This document shows, one piece after another, positions 23,401 through 38,400 of a DNA stretch of 64,000 nucleotides. Under the pieces are notes generated by a model. The model had not been told where the DNA came from, did not search any database, and was given only the letters and a program-made list of their open reading frames with translations. The DNA is taken from the NCBI GenBank assembly GCA_963170055.1, contig CAUJGJ010000277.1, positions 160,901-224,900 of the forward strand, in the 5' to 3' direction. Both the position numbers and the translations under genes were made by a program. Origin of the DNA: Halisarca cf. caerulea. Lineage: Eukaryota > Porifera > Demospongiae > Chondrillida > Halisarcidae. Numbering within the stretch: the first letter of the stretch is position 1; every line of letters begins with the position of its first letter.

Positions 23401-26400
23401 ACAAATACGCCCACAGTAGTTAAGAAACTTCATGTGTGTCCACTGGGAATGTGCGTGGTGCTAGTGCCAAATATTGGTATTAGCACCAACATATCCAAAA
23501 CTATACAAATACGCCCACAGCACTTCAGAAAGGTCATGTGTGTCCATTGGGAATGTGCGTGGTGCTAGTGCCAAATATTGGTATTAGCACCAGCATATCC
23601 AACACTACACAAATACGCCCACAACACTTCAGTAAGGTCATGTGTGTCCACTGGGAATGTGTGTGGTGCTAGTGCCAAATATTGGTATTAGCACCAGCAT
23701 ATCCAACACTACACAAATACGCCCACAGCACTTCAGAAAGGTCATGTGTGTCCACTGGGAATGTGCGCGGTGCTAGTGCCAAATATTGGTATTAGCACCA
23801 GCATATCCAACACTACACAAATACGCCCACAGCACTTCAGAAAGGTCATGTGTGTCCACTGGGAATGTGCGTGGTGCTAGTGCCAAATATTGGTATTAGC
23901 ACCAGCATATCCAACACTACACAAATACGCCCACAGCACTTCAGAAAGGTCATGTGTGTCCACTGGGAATGTGCGTGGTGCTAGTGCCAAATATTGGTAT
24001 TAGCACCAGTATATCCAACACTACACAAATACGCCTACAGCACTTCAGAAAGGTCATGTGTGTCCCTTGGGAATGTGCGTGGTACTAGTGCCAAATATTG
24101 GTATTAGCACCAGCATATCCAACACTACACAAATACGCCCACAGTAGTTAAGAAACTTCATGTGTGTCCACTGGGAATGTGCGTGGTGCTAGTGCCAAAT
24201 ATTGGTATTAGCACCAGCATATCCAACACTACACAAATACGCCCACAGCACTTCAGAAAGGTCATGTGTGTTCACTGGGAATGTGCGTGGTGCTAGTGCT
24301 AAATATTGGTATTAGCACCAGCATATCCAACACTACACAAATACGCCCACAGTAGTTAAGAAACTTCATGTGTGTCCACTGGGAATGTGCGTGGTGCTAG
24401 TGCCAAATATTGGTATTAGCACCAGCATATCCAACACTACACAAATACGCCCACAGCACTTCAGAAAGGTCATGTGTGTCCACTGGGAATGTGCGTGGTG
24501 CTAGTGCCAAATATTGGTATTAGCACCAGCATATCCAACACTACACAAATACGCCCACAGCACTTCAGAAAAGTCATGTGTGTCCACTGGGAATGTGCGT
24601 GGTGCTAGTGCCAAATATTGGTATTAGCACCAGCATATCCAACACTACACAAATACGCCCACAGCACTTCAGAAAGGTCATGTGTGTCCACTAGGAATGT
24701 GCGTGGTGCTAGTGCCAAATATTGGTATTAGCACCAGCATATCCAACACTACACAAATACGCCCACAGCACTTCAGAAAGGTCATGTGTGTCCACTGGGA
24801 ATGTGCGTGGTGCTAGTGCCAAATATTGGTATTAGCACCAGCATATCCAACACTACACAAATACGCCCACAGCACTTCAGAAAGGTCATGTGTGTCCACT
24901 GGGAATGTGCGTGGTGCAAGTGCCAAATATTGGTATTAGCACCAGTATATCCAACACTACACAAATACGCCTACAGCACTTCAGAAAGGTCATGTGTGTC
25001 CATTGGGAATGTGCGTGGTGCTAGTGCCAAATATTGGTATTAGCACCAGCATATCCAACACTACACAAATACGCCCACAGTAGTTAAGAAACTTCATGTG
25101 TGTCCACTGGGAATGTGCGTGGTGCTAGTGCCAAATATTGGTATTAGCACCAGCATATCCAACACTACACAAATACGCCCACAGCACTTCAGAAAGGTCA
25201 TGTGTGTCCACTGGGAATGTGCGTGGTGCTAGTGCCAAATATTGGTATTAGCACCAGCATATCCAACACTACACAAATACGCCCACAGCACTTCAGAAAA
25301 GTCATGTGTGTCCACTGGGAATGTGCGTGGTGCTAGTGCCAAATATTGGTATTAGCACCAGCATATCCAACACTACACAAATACGCCCACAGCACTTCAG
25401 AAAGGTCATGTGTGTCCACTGGGAATGTGCGTGGTGCTAGTGCCAAATATTGGTATTAGCACCAGCATATCCAACACTACACAAATACGCCCACAGCACT
25501 TCAGAAAGGTCATGTGTGTCCACTGGGAATGTGCGTGGTGCTAGTGCCAAATATTGGTATTAGCACCAGCATATCCAACACTACACAAATACGCCCACAG
25601 CACTTCAGAAAGGTCATGTGTGTCCACTGGGAATGTGCGTGGTGCTAGTGCCAAATATTGGTATTAGCACCAGTATATCCAACACTACACAAATACGCCT
25701 ACAGCACTTCAGAAAGGTCATGTGTGTCCATTGGGAATGTGCGTGGTGCTAGTGCCAAATATTGGTATTAGCACCAGCATATCCAACACTACACAAATAC
25801 GCCCACAGTAGTTAAGAAACTTCATGTGTGTCCACTGGGAATGTGCGTGGTGCTAGTGCCAAATATTGGTATTAGCACCAGTATATCCAACACTACACAA
25901 ATACGCCTACAGCACTTCAGAAAGGTCATGTGTGTCCCTTGGGAATGTGCGTGGTACTAGTGCCAAATATTGGTATTAGCACCAGCATATCCAACACTAC
26001 ACAAATACGCCCACAGCACTTCAGAAAGGTCATGTGTGTTCACTGGGAATGTGCGTGGTGCTAGTGCTAAATATTGGTATTAGCACCAGCATATCCAAAA
26101 CTACACAAATACGCCCACAGTAGTTAAGAAACTTCATGTGTGTCCACTGGGAATGTGCGTGGTGCTAGTGCCAAATATTGGTATTAGCACCAGCATATCC
26201 AACACTACACAAATACGCCCACAGCACTTCAGAAAGGTCATGTGTGTCCACTGGGAATGTGCGTGGTGCTAGTGCCAAATATTGGTATTAGCACCAGCAT
26301 ATCCAACACTACACAAATACGCCCACAGCACTTAAGAAAGGTCATGTGTGTCCACTGGGAATGTGCGTGGTGCTAGTGCCAAATATTGGTATTAGCACCA

Positions 26401-29400
26401 GTATATCCAACACTACACAAATACGCCTACAGCACTTCAGAAAGGTCATGTGTGTCCATTGGGAATGTGCGTGGTGCTAGTGCCAAATATTGGTATTAGC
26501 ACCAGATTATCCAACACTACACAAATACGCCCACAGTAGTTAAGAAACTTCATGTGTGTCCACTGGGAATGTGCGTGGTGCTAGTGCCAAATATTGGTAT
26601 TAGCACCAGCATATCCAACACTACACAAATACGCCCACAGCACTTCAGAAAGGTCATGTGTGTTCACTGGGAATGTGCGTGGTGCTAGTGCTAAATATTG
26701 GTATTAGCACCAGCATATCCAACACTACACAAATACGCCCACAGTAGTTAAGAAACTTCATGTGTGTCCACTGGGAATGTGCGTGGTGCTAGTGCCAAAT
26801 ATTGGTATTAGCACCAGCATATCCAACACTACACAAATACGCCCACAGCACTTCAGAAAGGTCATGTGTGTCCACTGGGAATGTGCGTGGTGCTAGTGCC
26901 AAATATTGGTATTAGCACCAGCATATCCAACACTACACAAATACGCCCACAGCACTTCAGAAAGGTCATGTGTGTCCACTGGGAATGTGCGTGGTGCTAG
27001 TGCCAAATATTGGTATTAGCACCAGCATATCCAACACTAAACAAATACGCCCACAGCACTTCAGAAAGGTCATGTGTGTCCACTGGGAATGTGCGTGGTG
27101 CTAGTGCCAAATATTGGTATTAGCACCAGCATATCCAACACTACACAAATACGCCCACAGTAGTTAAGAAACTTCATGTGTGTCCACTGGGAATGTGCGT
27201 GGTGCTAGTGCCAAATATTGGTATTAGCACCAGCATATCCAACACTACACAAATACGCCCACAGCACTTCAGAAAGGTCATGTGTGTTCACTGGGAATGT
27301 GCGTGGTGCTAGTGCTAAATATTGGTATTAGCACCAGCATATCCAACACTACACAAATACGCCCACAGTAGTTAAGAAACTTCATGTGTGTCCACTGGGA
27401 ATGTGCGTGGTGCTAGTGCCAAATATTGGTATTAGCACCAGCATATCCAACACTACACAAATACGCCCACAACACTTCAGAAAGGTCATGTGTGTCCACT
27501 GGGAATGTGTGTGGTGCTAGTGCCAAATATTGGTATTAGCACCAGCATATCCAACACTACACAAATACGCCCACAGCACTTCAGAAAGGTCATGTGTGTC
27601 CACTGGGAATGTGCGCGGTGCTAGTGCCAAATATTGGTATTAGCACCAGCATATCCAACACTACACAAATACGCCCACAGCACTTCAGAAAGGTCATGTG
27701 TGTCCACTGGGAATGTGCGTGGTGCTAGTGCCAAATATTGGTATTAGCACCAGCATATCCAACACTACACAAATACGCCCACAGCACTTCAGAAAGGTCA
27801 TGTGTGTCCACTGGGAATGTGCGTGGTGCTAGTGCCAAATATTGGTATTAGCACCAGTATATCCAACACTACACAAATACGCCCACAGCACTTCAGAAAG
27901 GTCATGTGTGTCCATTGGGAATGTGCGTGGTGCTAGTGCCAAATATTGGTATTAGCACCAGCATATCCAACACTACACAAATACGCCCACAATAGTTAAG
28001 AAACTTCATGTGTGTCCACTGGGAATGTGCGTGGTGCTAGTGCCAAATATTGGTATTAGCACCAGCATATCCAACACTACACAAATACGCCCACAGCACT
28101 TCAGAAAGGTCATGTGTGTTCACTGGGAATGTGCGTGGTGCTAGTGCTAAATATTGGTATTAGCACCAGCATATCCAACACTACACAAATACGCCCACAG
28201 TAGTTAAGAAACTTCATGTGTGTCCACTGGGAATGTGCGTGGTGCTAGTGCCAAATATTGGTATTAGCACCAGCATATTCAACACTACACAAATACGCCC
28301 ACAGCACTTCAGAAAGGTCATGTGTGTCCACTGGGAATGTGCGTGGTGCTAGTGCCAAATATTGGTATTAGCACCAGCATATCCAACACTACACAAATAC
28401 GCCCACAGCACTTCAGAAAGGTCATGTTTGTCCACTGGGAATGTGCGTGGTGCTAGTGCCAAATATTGGTATTAGCACCAGCATATCCAACACTACACAA
28501 ATACGCCCACAGCACTTCAGAAAAGTCATGTGTGTCCACTGGGAATGTGCGTGGTGCTAGTGCCAAATATTGGTATTAGCACCAGCATATCCAACACTAC
28601 ACAAATACGCCCACAGCACTTCAGAAAGGTCATGTGTGTCCACTGGGAATGTGCGCGGTGCTAGTGCCAAATATTGGTATTAGCACCAGCATATCCAACA
28701 CTACACATATACGCCTACAGCACTTCAGAAAGGTCATGTGTGTCCATTGGGAATGTGCGTGGTGCTAGTGCCAAATATTGGTATTAGCACCAGCATATCC
28801 AACACTACACAAATACGCCCACAGCACTTCAGAAAGGTCATGTGTGTTCACTGGGAATGTGCGTGGTGCTAGTGCTAAATATTGGTATTAGCACCAGCAT
28901 ATCCAACACTACACAAATACGCCCACAGTAGTTAAGAAACTTCATGTGTGTCCACTGGGAATGTGCGTGGTGCTAGTGCCAAATATTGGTATTAGCACCA
29001 GCATATCCAACACTACACAAATACGCCCACAGCACTTCAGAAAGGTCATGTGTGTCCACTGGGAATGTGCGTGGTGCTAGTGCCAAATATTGGTATTAGC
29101 ACCAGCATATCCAACACTACACAAATACGCCCACAGCACTTCAGAAACGTCATGTGTGTCCACTGGGAATGTGCGTGGTGCTAGTGCCAAATATTGGTAT
29201 TAGCACCAGCATATCCAACACTACACAAATACGCCCACAGCACTTCAGAAAGGTCATGTGTGTCCACTGGGAATGTGCGTGGTGCTAGTGCCAAATATTG
29301 GTATTAGCACCAGCATATCCAACACTACACAAATACGCCCACAGCACTTCAGAAAGGTCATGTGTGTCCATTGGGAATGTGCGTGGTGCTAGTGCCAAAT

Positions 29401-32400
29401 ATTGGTATTAGCACCAGCATATCCAACACTACACAAATACGCCCACAGTAGTTAAGAAACTTCATGTGTGTCCACTGGGAATGTGCGTGGTGCTAGTGCC
29501 AAATATTGGTATTAGCACCAGCATATCCAACACTACACAAATACGCCCACAGCACTTCAGAAAGGTCATGTGTGTCCACTGGGAATGTGCGTGGTGCTAG
29601 TGCCAAATATTGGTATTAGCACCAGCATATCCAACACTACACAAATACGCCCACAGCACTTCAGAAAGGTCATGTGTGTCCACTGGGAATGTGCGTGGTG
29701 CTAGTGCCAAATATTGGTATTAGCACCAGCATATCCAACACTACACAAATACACCCACAGCACTTCAGAAAGGTCATGTGTGTCCACTGGGAATGTGCGT
29801 GGTGCTAGTGCCAAATATTGGTATTAGCACCAGTATATCCAACACTACACAAATACGCCTACAGCACTTCAGAAAGGTCATGTGTGTCCCTTGGGAATGT
29901 GCGTGGTACTAGTGCCAAATATTGGTATTAGCACCAGCATATCCAACACTACACAAATACGCCCACAGTAGTTAAGAAACTTCATGTGTGTCCACTGGGA
30001 ATGTGCGTGGTGCTAGTGCCAAATATTGGTATTAGCACCAGCATATCCAACACTACACAAATACGCCCACAGCACTTCAGAAAGGTCATGTGTGTTCACT
30101 GGGAATGTGCGTGGTGCTAGTGCTAAATATTGGTATTAGCACCAGCATATCCAACACTACACAAATACGCCCACAGTAGTTAAGAAACTTCATGTGTGTC
30201 CACTGGGAATGTGCGTGGTGCTAGTGCCAAATATTGGTATTAGCACCAGCATATCCAACACTACACAAATACGCCCACAGCACTTCAGAAAGGTCATGTG
30301 TGTCCACTGGGAATGTGCGTGGTGCTAGTGCCAAATATTGGTATTAGCACCAGCATATCCAACACTACACAAATACGCCCACAGCACTTCAGAAAAGTCA
30401 TGTGTGTCCACTGGGAATGTGCGTGGTGCTAGTGCCAAATATTGGTATTAGCACCAGCATATCCAACACTACACAAATACGCCCACAGCACTTCAGAAAG
30501 GTCATGTGTGTCCACTGGGAATGTGCGTGGTGCTAGTGCCAAATATTGGTATTAGCACCAGCATATCCAACACTACACAAATACGCCCACAGCACTTCAG
30601 AAACTTCATGTGTGTCCACTGGGAATGTGCGTGGTGCTAGTGCCAAATATTGGTATTAGCACCAGCATATCCAACACTACACAAATACGCCCACAGCACT
30701 TCAGAAAGGTCATGTGTGTCCACTGGGAATGTGCGTGGTGCTAGTGCCAAATATTGGTATTAGCACCAGTATATCCAACACTACACAAATACGCCTACAG
30801 CACTTCAGAAAGGTCATGTGTGTCCATTGGGAATGTGCGTGGTGCTAGTGCCAAATATTGGTATTAGCACCAGCATATCCAACACTACACAAATACGCCC
30901 ACAGTAGTTAAGAAACTTCATGTGTGTCCACTGGGAATGTGCGTGGTGCTAGTGCCAAATATTGGTATTAGCACCAGTATATCCAACACTACACAAATAC
31001 GCCTACAGCACTTCAGAAAGGTCATGTGTGTCCCTTGGGAATGTGCGTGGTACTAGTGCCAAATATTGGTATTAGCACCAGCATATCCAACACTACACAA
31101 ATACGCCCACAGTAGTTAAGAAACTTCATGTGTGTCCACTGGGAATGTGCGTGGTGCTAGTGCCAAATATTGGTATTAGCACCAGCATATCCAACACTAC
31201 ACAAATACGCCCACAGCACTTCAGAAAGGTCATGTGTGTTCACTGGGAATGTGCGTGGTGCTAGTGCCAAATATTGGTATTAGCACCAGCATATCCAACA
31301 CTACACAAATACGCCCACAGCACTTCAGAAAGGTCATGTGTGTCCACTGGGAATGTGCGTGGTGCTAGTGCCAAATATTGGTATTAGCACCAGCATATCC
31401 AACACTACACAAATACGCCCACAGCACTTCAGAAAAGTCATGTGTGTCCACTGGGAATGTGCGTGGTGCTAGTGCCAAATATTGGTATTAGCACCAGCAT
31501 ATCCAACACTACACAAATACGCCCACAGCACTTCAGAAAGGTCATGTGTGTCCACTGGGAATGTGCGTGGTGCTAGTGCCAAATATTGGTATTAGCACCA
31601 GCATATCCAACACTACACAAATACGCCCACAGCACTTCAGAAAGGTCATGTGTGTCCACTGGGAATGTGCGTGGTGCTAGTGCCAAATATTGGTATTAGC
31701 ACCAGCATATCCAACACTACACAAATACGCCCACAGCACTTCAGAAAGGTCATGTGTGTCCACTGGGAATGTGCGTGGTGCTAGTGCCAAATATTGGTAT
31801 TAGCACCAGCATATCCAACACTACACAAATACGCCCACAGCACTTCAGAAAGGTCATGTGTGTCCACTGGGAATGTGCGTGGTGCTAGTGCCAAATATTG
31901 GTATTAGCACCAGCATATCCAACACTACACAAATACGCCCACAGCACTTCAGAAAGGTCATGTGTGTCCACTGGGAATGTGCGTGGTGCTAGTGCCAAAT
32001 ATTGGTATTAGCACCAGCATATCCAACACTACACAAATACGCCCACAGCACTTCAGAAAGGTCATGTGTGTCCATTGGGAATGTGCGTGGTGCTAGTGCC
32101 AAATATTGGTATTAGCACCAGCATATCCAACACTACACAAATACGCCCACAGTAGTTAAGAAACTTCATGTGTGTCCACTGGGAATGTGCGTGGTGCTAG
32201 TGCCAAATATTGGTATTAGCACCAACATATCCAAAACTATACAAATACGCCCACAGCACTTCAGAAAGGTCATGTGTGTCCATTGGGAATGTGCGTGGTG
32301 CTAGTGCCAAATATTGGTATTAGCACCAGCATATCCAACACTACACAAATACGCCCACAACACTTCAGTAAGGTCATGTGTGTCCACTGGGAATGTGTGT

Positions 32401-35400
32401 GGTGCTAGTGCCAAATATTGGTATTAGCACCAGCATATCCAACACTACACAAATACGCCCACAGCACTTCAGAAAGGTCATGTGTGTCCACTGGGAATGT
32501 GCGCGGTGCTAGTGCCAAATATTGGTATTAGCACCAGCATATCCAACACTACACAAATACGCCCACAGCACTTCAGAAAGGTCATGTGTGTCCACTGGGA
32601 ATGTGCGTGGTGCTAGTGCCAAATATTGGTATTAGCACCAGCATATCCAACACTACACAAATACACCCACAGCACTTCAGAAAGGTCATGTGTGTCCACT
32701 GGGAATGTGCGTGGTGCTAGTGCCAAATATTGGTATTAGCACCAGCATATCCAACACTACACAAATACGCCCACAGCACTTCAGAAAGGTCATGTGTGTC
32801 CACTGGGAATGTGCGTGGTGCTAGTGCCAAATATTGGTATTAGCACCAGCATATCCAACACTACACAAATACGCCCACAGCACTTCAGAAAGGTCATGTG
32901 TGTCCACTGGGAATGTGCGTGGTGCTAGTGCCAAATATTGGTATTAGCACCAGCATATCCAACACTACACAAATACGCCCACAGCACTTCAGAAAGGTCA
33001 TGTGTGTCCACTGGGAATGTGCGTGGTGCTAGTGCCAAATATTGGTATTAGCACCAGCATATCCAACACTACACAAATACGCCCACAGCACTTCAGAAAG
33101 GTCATGTGTGTCCACTGGGAATGTGCGTGGTGCTAGTGCCAAATATTGGTATTAGCACCAGCATATCCAACACTACACAAATACGCCCACAGCACTTCAG
33201 AAAGGTCATGTGTGTCCATTGGGAATGTGCGTGGTGCTAGTGCCAAATATTGGTATTAGCACCAGCATATCCAACACTACACAAATACGCCCACAGTAGT
33301 TAAGAAACTTCATGTGTGTCCACTGGGAATGTGCGTGGTGCTAGTGCCAAATATTGGTATTAGCACCAACATATCCAAAACTATACAAATACGCCCACAG
33401 CACTTCAGAAAGGTCATGTGTGTCCATTGGGAATGTGCGTGGTGCTAGTGCCAAATATTGGTATTAGCACCAGCATATCCAACACTACACAAATACGCCC
33501 ACAACACTTCAGTAAGGTCATGTGTGTCCACTGGGAATGTGTGTGGTGCTAGTGCCAAATATTGGTATTAGCACCAGCATATCCAACACTACACAAATAC
33601 GCCCACAGCACTTCAGAAAGGTCATGTGTGTCCACTGGGAATGTGCGCGGTGCTAGTGCCAAATATTGGTATTAGCACCAGCATATCCAACACTACACAA
33701 ATACGCCCACAGCACTTCAGAAAGGTCATGTGTGTCCACTGGGAATGTGCGTGGTGCTAGTGCCAAATATTGGTATTAGCACCAGCATATCCAACACTAC
33801 ACAAATACACCCACAGCACTTCAGAAAGGTCATGTGTGTCCACTGGGAATGTGCGTGGTGCTAGTGCCAAATATTGGTATTAGCACCAGTATATCCAACA
33901 CTACACAAATACGCCTACAGCACTTCAGAAAGGTCATGTGTGTCCCTTGGGAATGTGCGTGGTACTAGTGCCAAATATTGGTATTAGCACCAGCATATCC
34001 AACACTACACAAATACGCCCAAAGTAGTTAAGAAACTTCATGTGTGTCCACTGGGAATGTGCGTGGTGCTAGTGCCAAATATTGGTATTAGCACCAGCAT
34101 ATCCAACACTACACAAATACGCCCACAGCACTTCAGAAAGGTCATGTGTGTTCACTGGGAATGTGCGTGGTGCTAGTGCTAAATATTGGTATTAGCACCA
34201 GCATATCCAACACTACACAAATACGCCCACAGTAGTTAAGAAACTTCATGTGTGTCCACTGGGAATGTGCGTGGTGCTAGTGCCAAATATTGGTATTAGC
34301 ACCAGCATATCCAACACTACACAAATACGCCCACAGCACTTCAGAAAGGTCATGTGTGTCCACTGGGAATGTGCGTGGTGCTAGTGCCAAATATTGGTAT
34401 TAGCACCAGCATATCCAACACTACACAAATACGCCCACAGCACTTCAGAAAAGTCATGTGTGTCCACTGGGAATGTGCGTGGTGCTAGTGCCAAATATTG
34501 GTATTAGCACCAGCATATCCAACACTACACAAATACGCCCACAGCACTTCAGAAAGGTCATGTGTGTCCACTGGGAATGTGCGTGGTGCTAGTGCCAAAT
34601 ATTGGTATTAGCACCAGCATATCCAACACTACACAAATACGCCCACAGCACTTCAGAAACTTCATGTGTGTCCACTGGGAATGTGCGTGGTGCTAGTGCC
34701 AAATATTGGTATTAGCACCAGCATATCCAACACTACACAAATACGCCCACAGCACTTCAGAAAGGTCATGTGTGTCCACTGGGAATGTGCGTGGTGCTAG
34801 TGCCAAATATTGGTATTAGCACCAGTATATCCAACACTACACAAATACGCCTACAGCACTTCAGAAAGGTCATGTGTGTCCATTGGGAATGTGCGTGGTG
34901 CTAGTGCCAAATATTGGTATTAGCACCAGCATATCCAACACTACACAAATACGCCCACAGTAGTTAAGAAACTTCATGTGTGTCCACTGGGAATGTGCGT
35001 GGTGCTAGTGCCAAATATTGGTATTAGCACCAGTATATCCAACACTACACAAATACGCCTACAGCACTTCAGAAAGGTCATGTGTGTCCCTTGGGAATGT
35101 GCGTGGTACTAGTGCCAAATATTGGTATTAGCACCAGCATATCCAACACTACACAAATACGCCCACAGTAGTTAAGAAACTTCATGTGTGTCCACTGGGA
35201 ATGTGCGTGGTGCTAGTGCCAAATATTGGTATTAGCACCAGCATATCCAACACTACACAAATACGCCCACAGCACTTCAGAAAGGTCATGTGTGTTCACT
35301 GGGAATGTGCGTGGTGCTAGTGCCAAATATTGGTATTAGCACCAGCATATCCAACACTACACAAATACGCCCACAGCACTTCAGAAAGGTCATGTGTGTC

Positions 35401-38400
35401 CACTGGGAATGTGCGTGGTGCTAGTGCCAAATATTGGTATTAGCACCAGCATATCCAACACTACACAAATACGCCCACAGCACTTCAGAAAAGTCATGTG
35501 TGTCCACTGGGAATGTGCGTGGTGCTAGTGCCAAATATTGGTATTAGCACCAGCATATCCAACACTACACAAATACGCCCACAGCACTTCAGAAAGGTCA
35601 TGTGTGTCCACTGGGAATGTGCGTGGTGCTAGTGCCAAATATTGGTATTAGCACCAGCATATCCAACACTACACAAATACGCCCACAGCACTTCAGAAAG
35701 GTCATGTGTGTCCACTGGGAATGTGCGTGGTGCTAGTGCCAAATATTGGTATTAGCACCAGCATATCCAACACTACACAAATACGCCCACAGCACTTCAG
35801 AAAGGTCATGTGTGTCCACTGGGAATGTGCGTGGTGCTAGTGCCAAATATTGGTATTAGCACCAGCATATCCAACACTACACAAATACGCCCACAGTAGT
35901 TAAGAAACTTCATGTGTGTCCACTGGGAATGTGCGTGGTGCTAGTGCCAAATATTGGTATTAGCACCAACATATCCAACACTATACAAATACGCCCACAG
36001 CACTTCAGAAAGGTCATGTGTGTTCACTGGGAATGTGCGTGGTGCTAGTGCTAAATATTGGTATTAGCACCAGCATATCCAACACTACACAAATACGCCC
36101 ACAGTAGTTAAGAAACTTCATGTGTGTCCACTGGGAATGTGCGTGGTGCTAGTGCCAAATATTGGTATTAGCACCAGCATATCCAACACTACACAAATAC
36201 GCCCACAGCACTTCAGAAAGGTCATGTGTGTCCACTGGGAATGTGCGTGGTGCTAGTGCCAAATATTGGTATTAGCACCAGCATATCCAACACTACACAA
36301 ATACGCCCACAGCACTTCAGAAAGGTCATGTGTGTCCATTGGGAATGTGCGTGGTGCTAGTGCCAAATATTGGTATTAGCACCAGCATATCCAACACTAC
36401 ACAAATACGCCCACAGTAGTTAAGAAACTTCATGTGTGTCCACTGGGAATGTGCGTGGTGCTAGTGCCAAATATTGGTATTAGCACCAACATATCCAACA
36501 CTATACAAATACGCCCACAGCACTTCAGAAAGGTCATGTGTGTCCACTGGGAATGTGCGTGGTGCTAGTGCCAAATATTGGTATTAGCACCAGCATATCC
36601 AACACTACACAAATACGCCCACAGTAGTTAAGAAACTTCATGTGTGTCCACTGGGAATGTGCGTGGTGCTAGTGCCAAATATTGGTATTAGCACCAACAT
36701 ATCCAACACTATACAAATACGCCCACAGCACTTCAGAAAGGTCATGTGTGTCCACTGGGAATGTGCGTGGTGCTAGTGCCAAATATTGGTATTAGCACCA
36801 GCATATCCAACACTACACAAATACGCCCACAGCACTTCAGAAAGGTCATGTGTGTCCACTGGGAATGTGCGTGGTGCTAGTGCCAAATATTGGTATTAGC
36901 ACCAGCATATCCAACACTACACAAATACGCCCACAGCACTTCAGAAAGGTCATGTGTGTCCACTGGGAATGTGCGTGGTGCTAGTGCCAAATATTGGTAT
37001 TAGCACCAGTATATCCAACACTACACAAATACGCCTACAGCACTTCAGAAAGGTCATGTGTGTCCCTTGGGAATGTGCGTGGTACTAGTGCCAAATATTG
37101 GTATTAGCACCAGCATATCCAACACTACACAAATACGCCCACAGTTGTTAAGAAACTTCATGTGTGTCCACTGGGAATGTGCGTGGTGCTAGTGCCAAAT
37201 ATTGGTATTAGCACCAGCATATCCAACACTACACAAATACGCCCACAGCACTTCAGAAAGGTCATGTGTGTTCACTGGGAATGTGCGTGGTGCTAGTGCT
37301 AAATATTGGTATTAGCACCAGTATATCCAACACTACACAAATACGCCCACAGTAGTTAAGAAACTTCATGTGTGTCCACTGGGAATGTGCGTGGTGCTAG
37401 TGCCAAATATTGGTATTAGCACCAGCATATCCAACACTACACAAATACGCCCACAGCACTTCAGAAAGGTCATGTGTGTCCACTGGGAATGTGCGCGGTG
37501 CTAGTGCCAAATATTGGTATTAGCACCAGCATATCCAACACTACACAAATACGCCCACAGCACTTCAGAAAGGTCATGTGTGTCCACTGGGAATGTGCGT
37601 GGTGCTAGTGCCAAATATTGGTATTAGCACCAGCATATCCAACACTACACAAATACGCCCACAGCACTTCAGAAAGGTCATGTGTGTCCACTGGGAATGT
37701 GCGTGGTGCTAGTGCCAAATATTGGTATTAGCACCAGTATATCCAACACTACACAAATACGCCTACAGCACTTCAGAAAGGTCATGTGTGTCCCTTGGGA
37801 ATGTGCGTGGTACTAGTGCCAAATATTGGTATTAGCACCAGCATATCCAACACTACACAAATACGCCCGCAGTAGTTAAGAAACTTCATGTGTGTCCACT
37901 GGGAATGTGCGTGGTGCTAGTGCCAAATATTGGTATTAGCACCAGCATATCCAACACTACACAAATACGCCCACAGCACTTCAGAAAGGTCATGTGTGTT
38001 CACTGGGAATGTGCGTGGTGCTAGTGCTAAATATTGGTATTAGCACCAGAATATCCAACACTACACAAATACGCCCACAGTAGTTAAGAAACTTCATGTG
38101 TGTCCACTGGGAATGTGCGTGGTGCTAGTGCCAAATATTGGTATTAGCACCAGCATATCCAACACTACACAAATACGCCCACAGCACTTCAGAAAGGTCA
38201 TGTGTGTCCACTGGGAATGTGCGTGGTGCTAGTGCCAAATATTGGTATTAGCACCAGCATATCAAACACTACACAAATACGCCCACAGCACTTCAGAAAA
38301 GTCATGTGTGTCCACTGGGAATGTGCGTGGTGCTAGTGCCAAATATTGGTATTAGCACCAGCATATCCAACACTACACAAATACGCCCACAGCACTTCAG

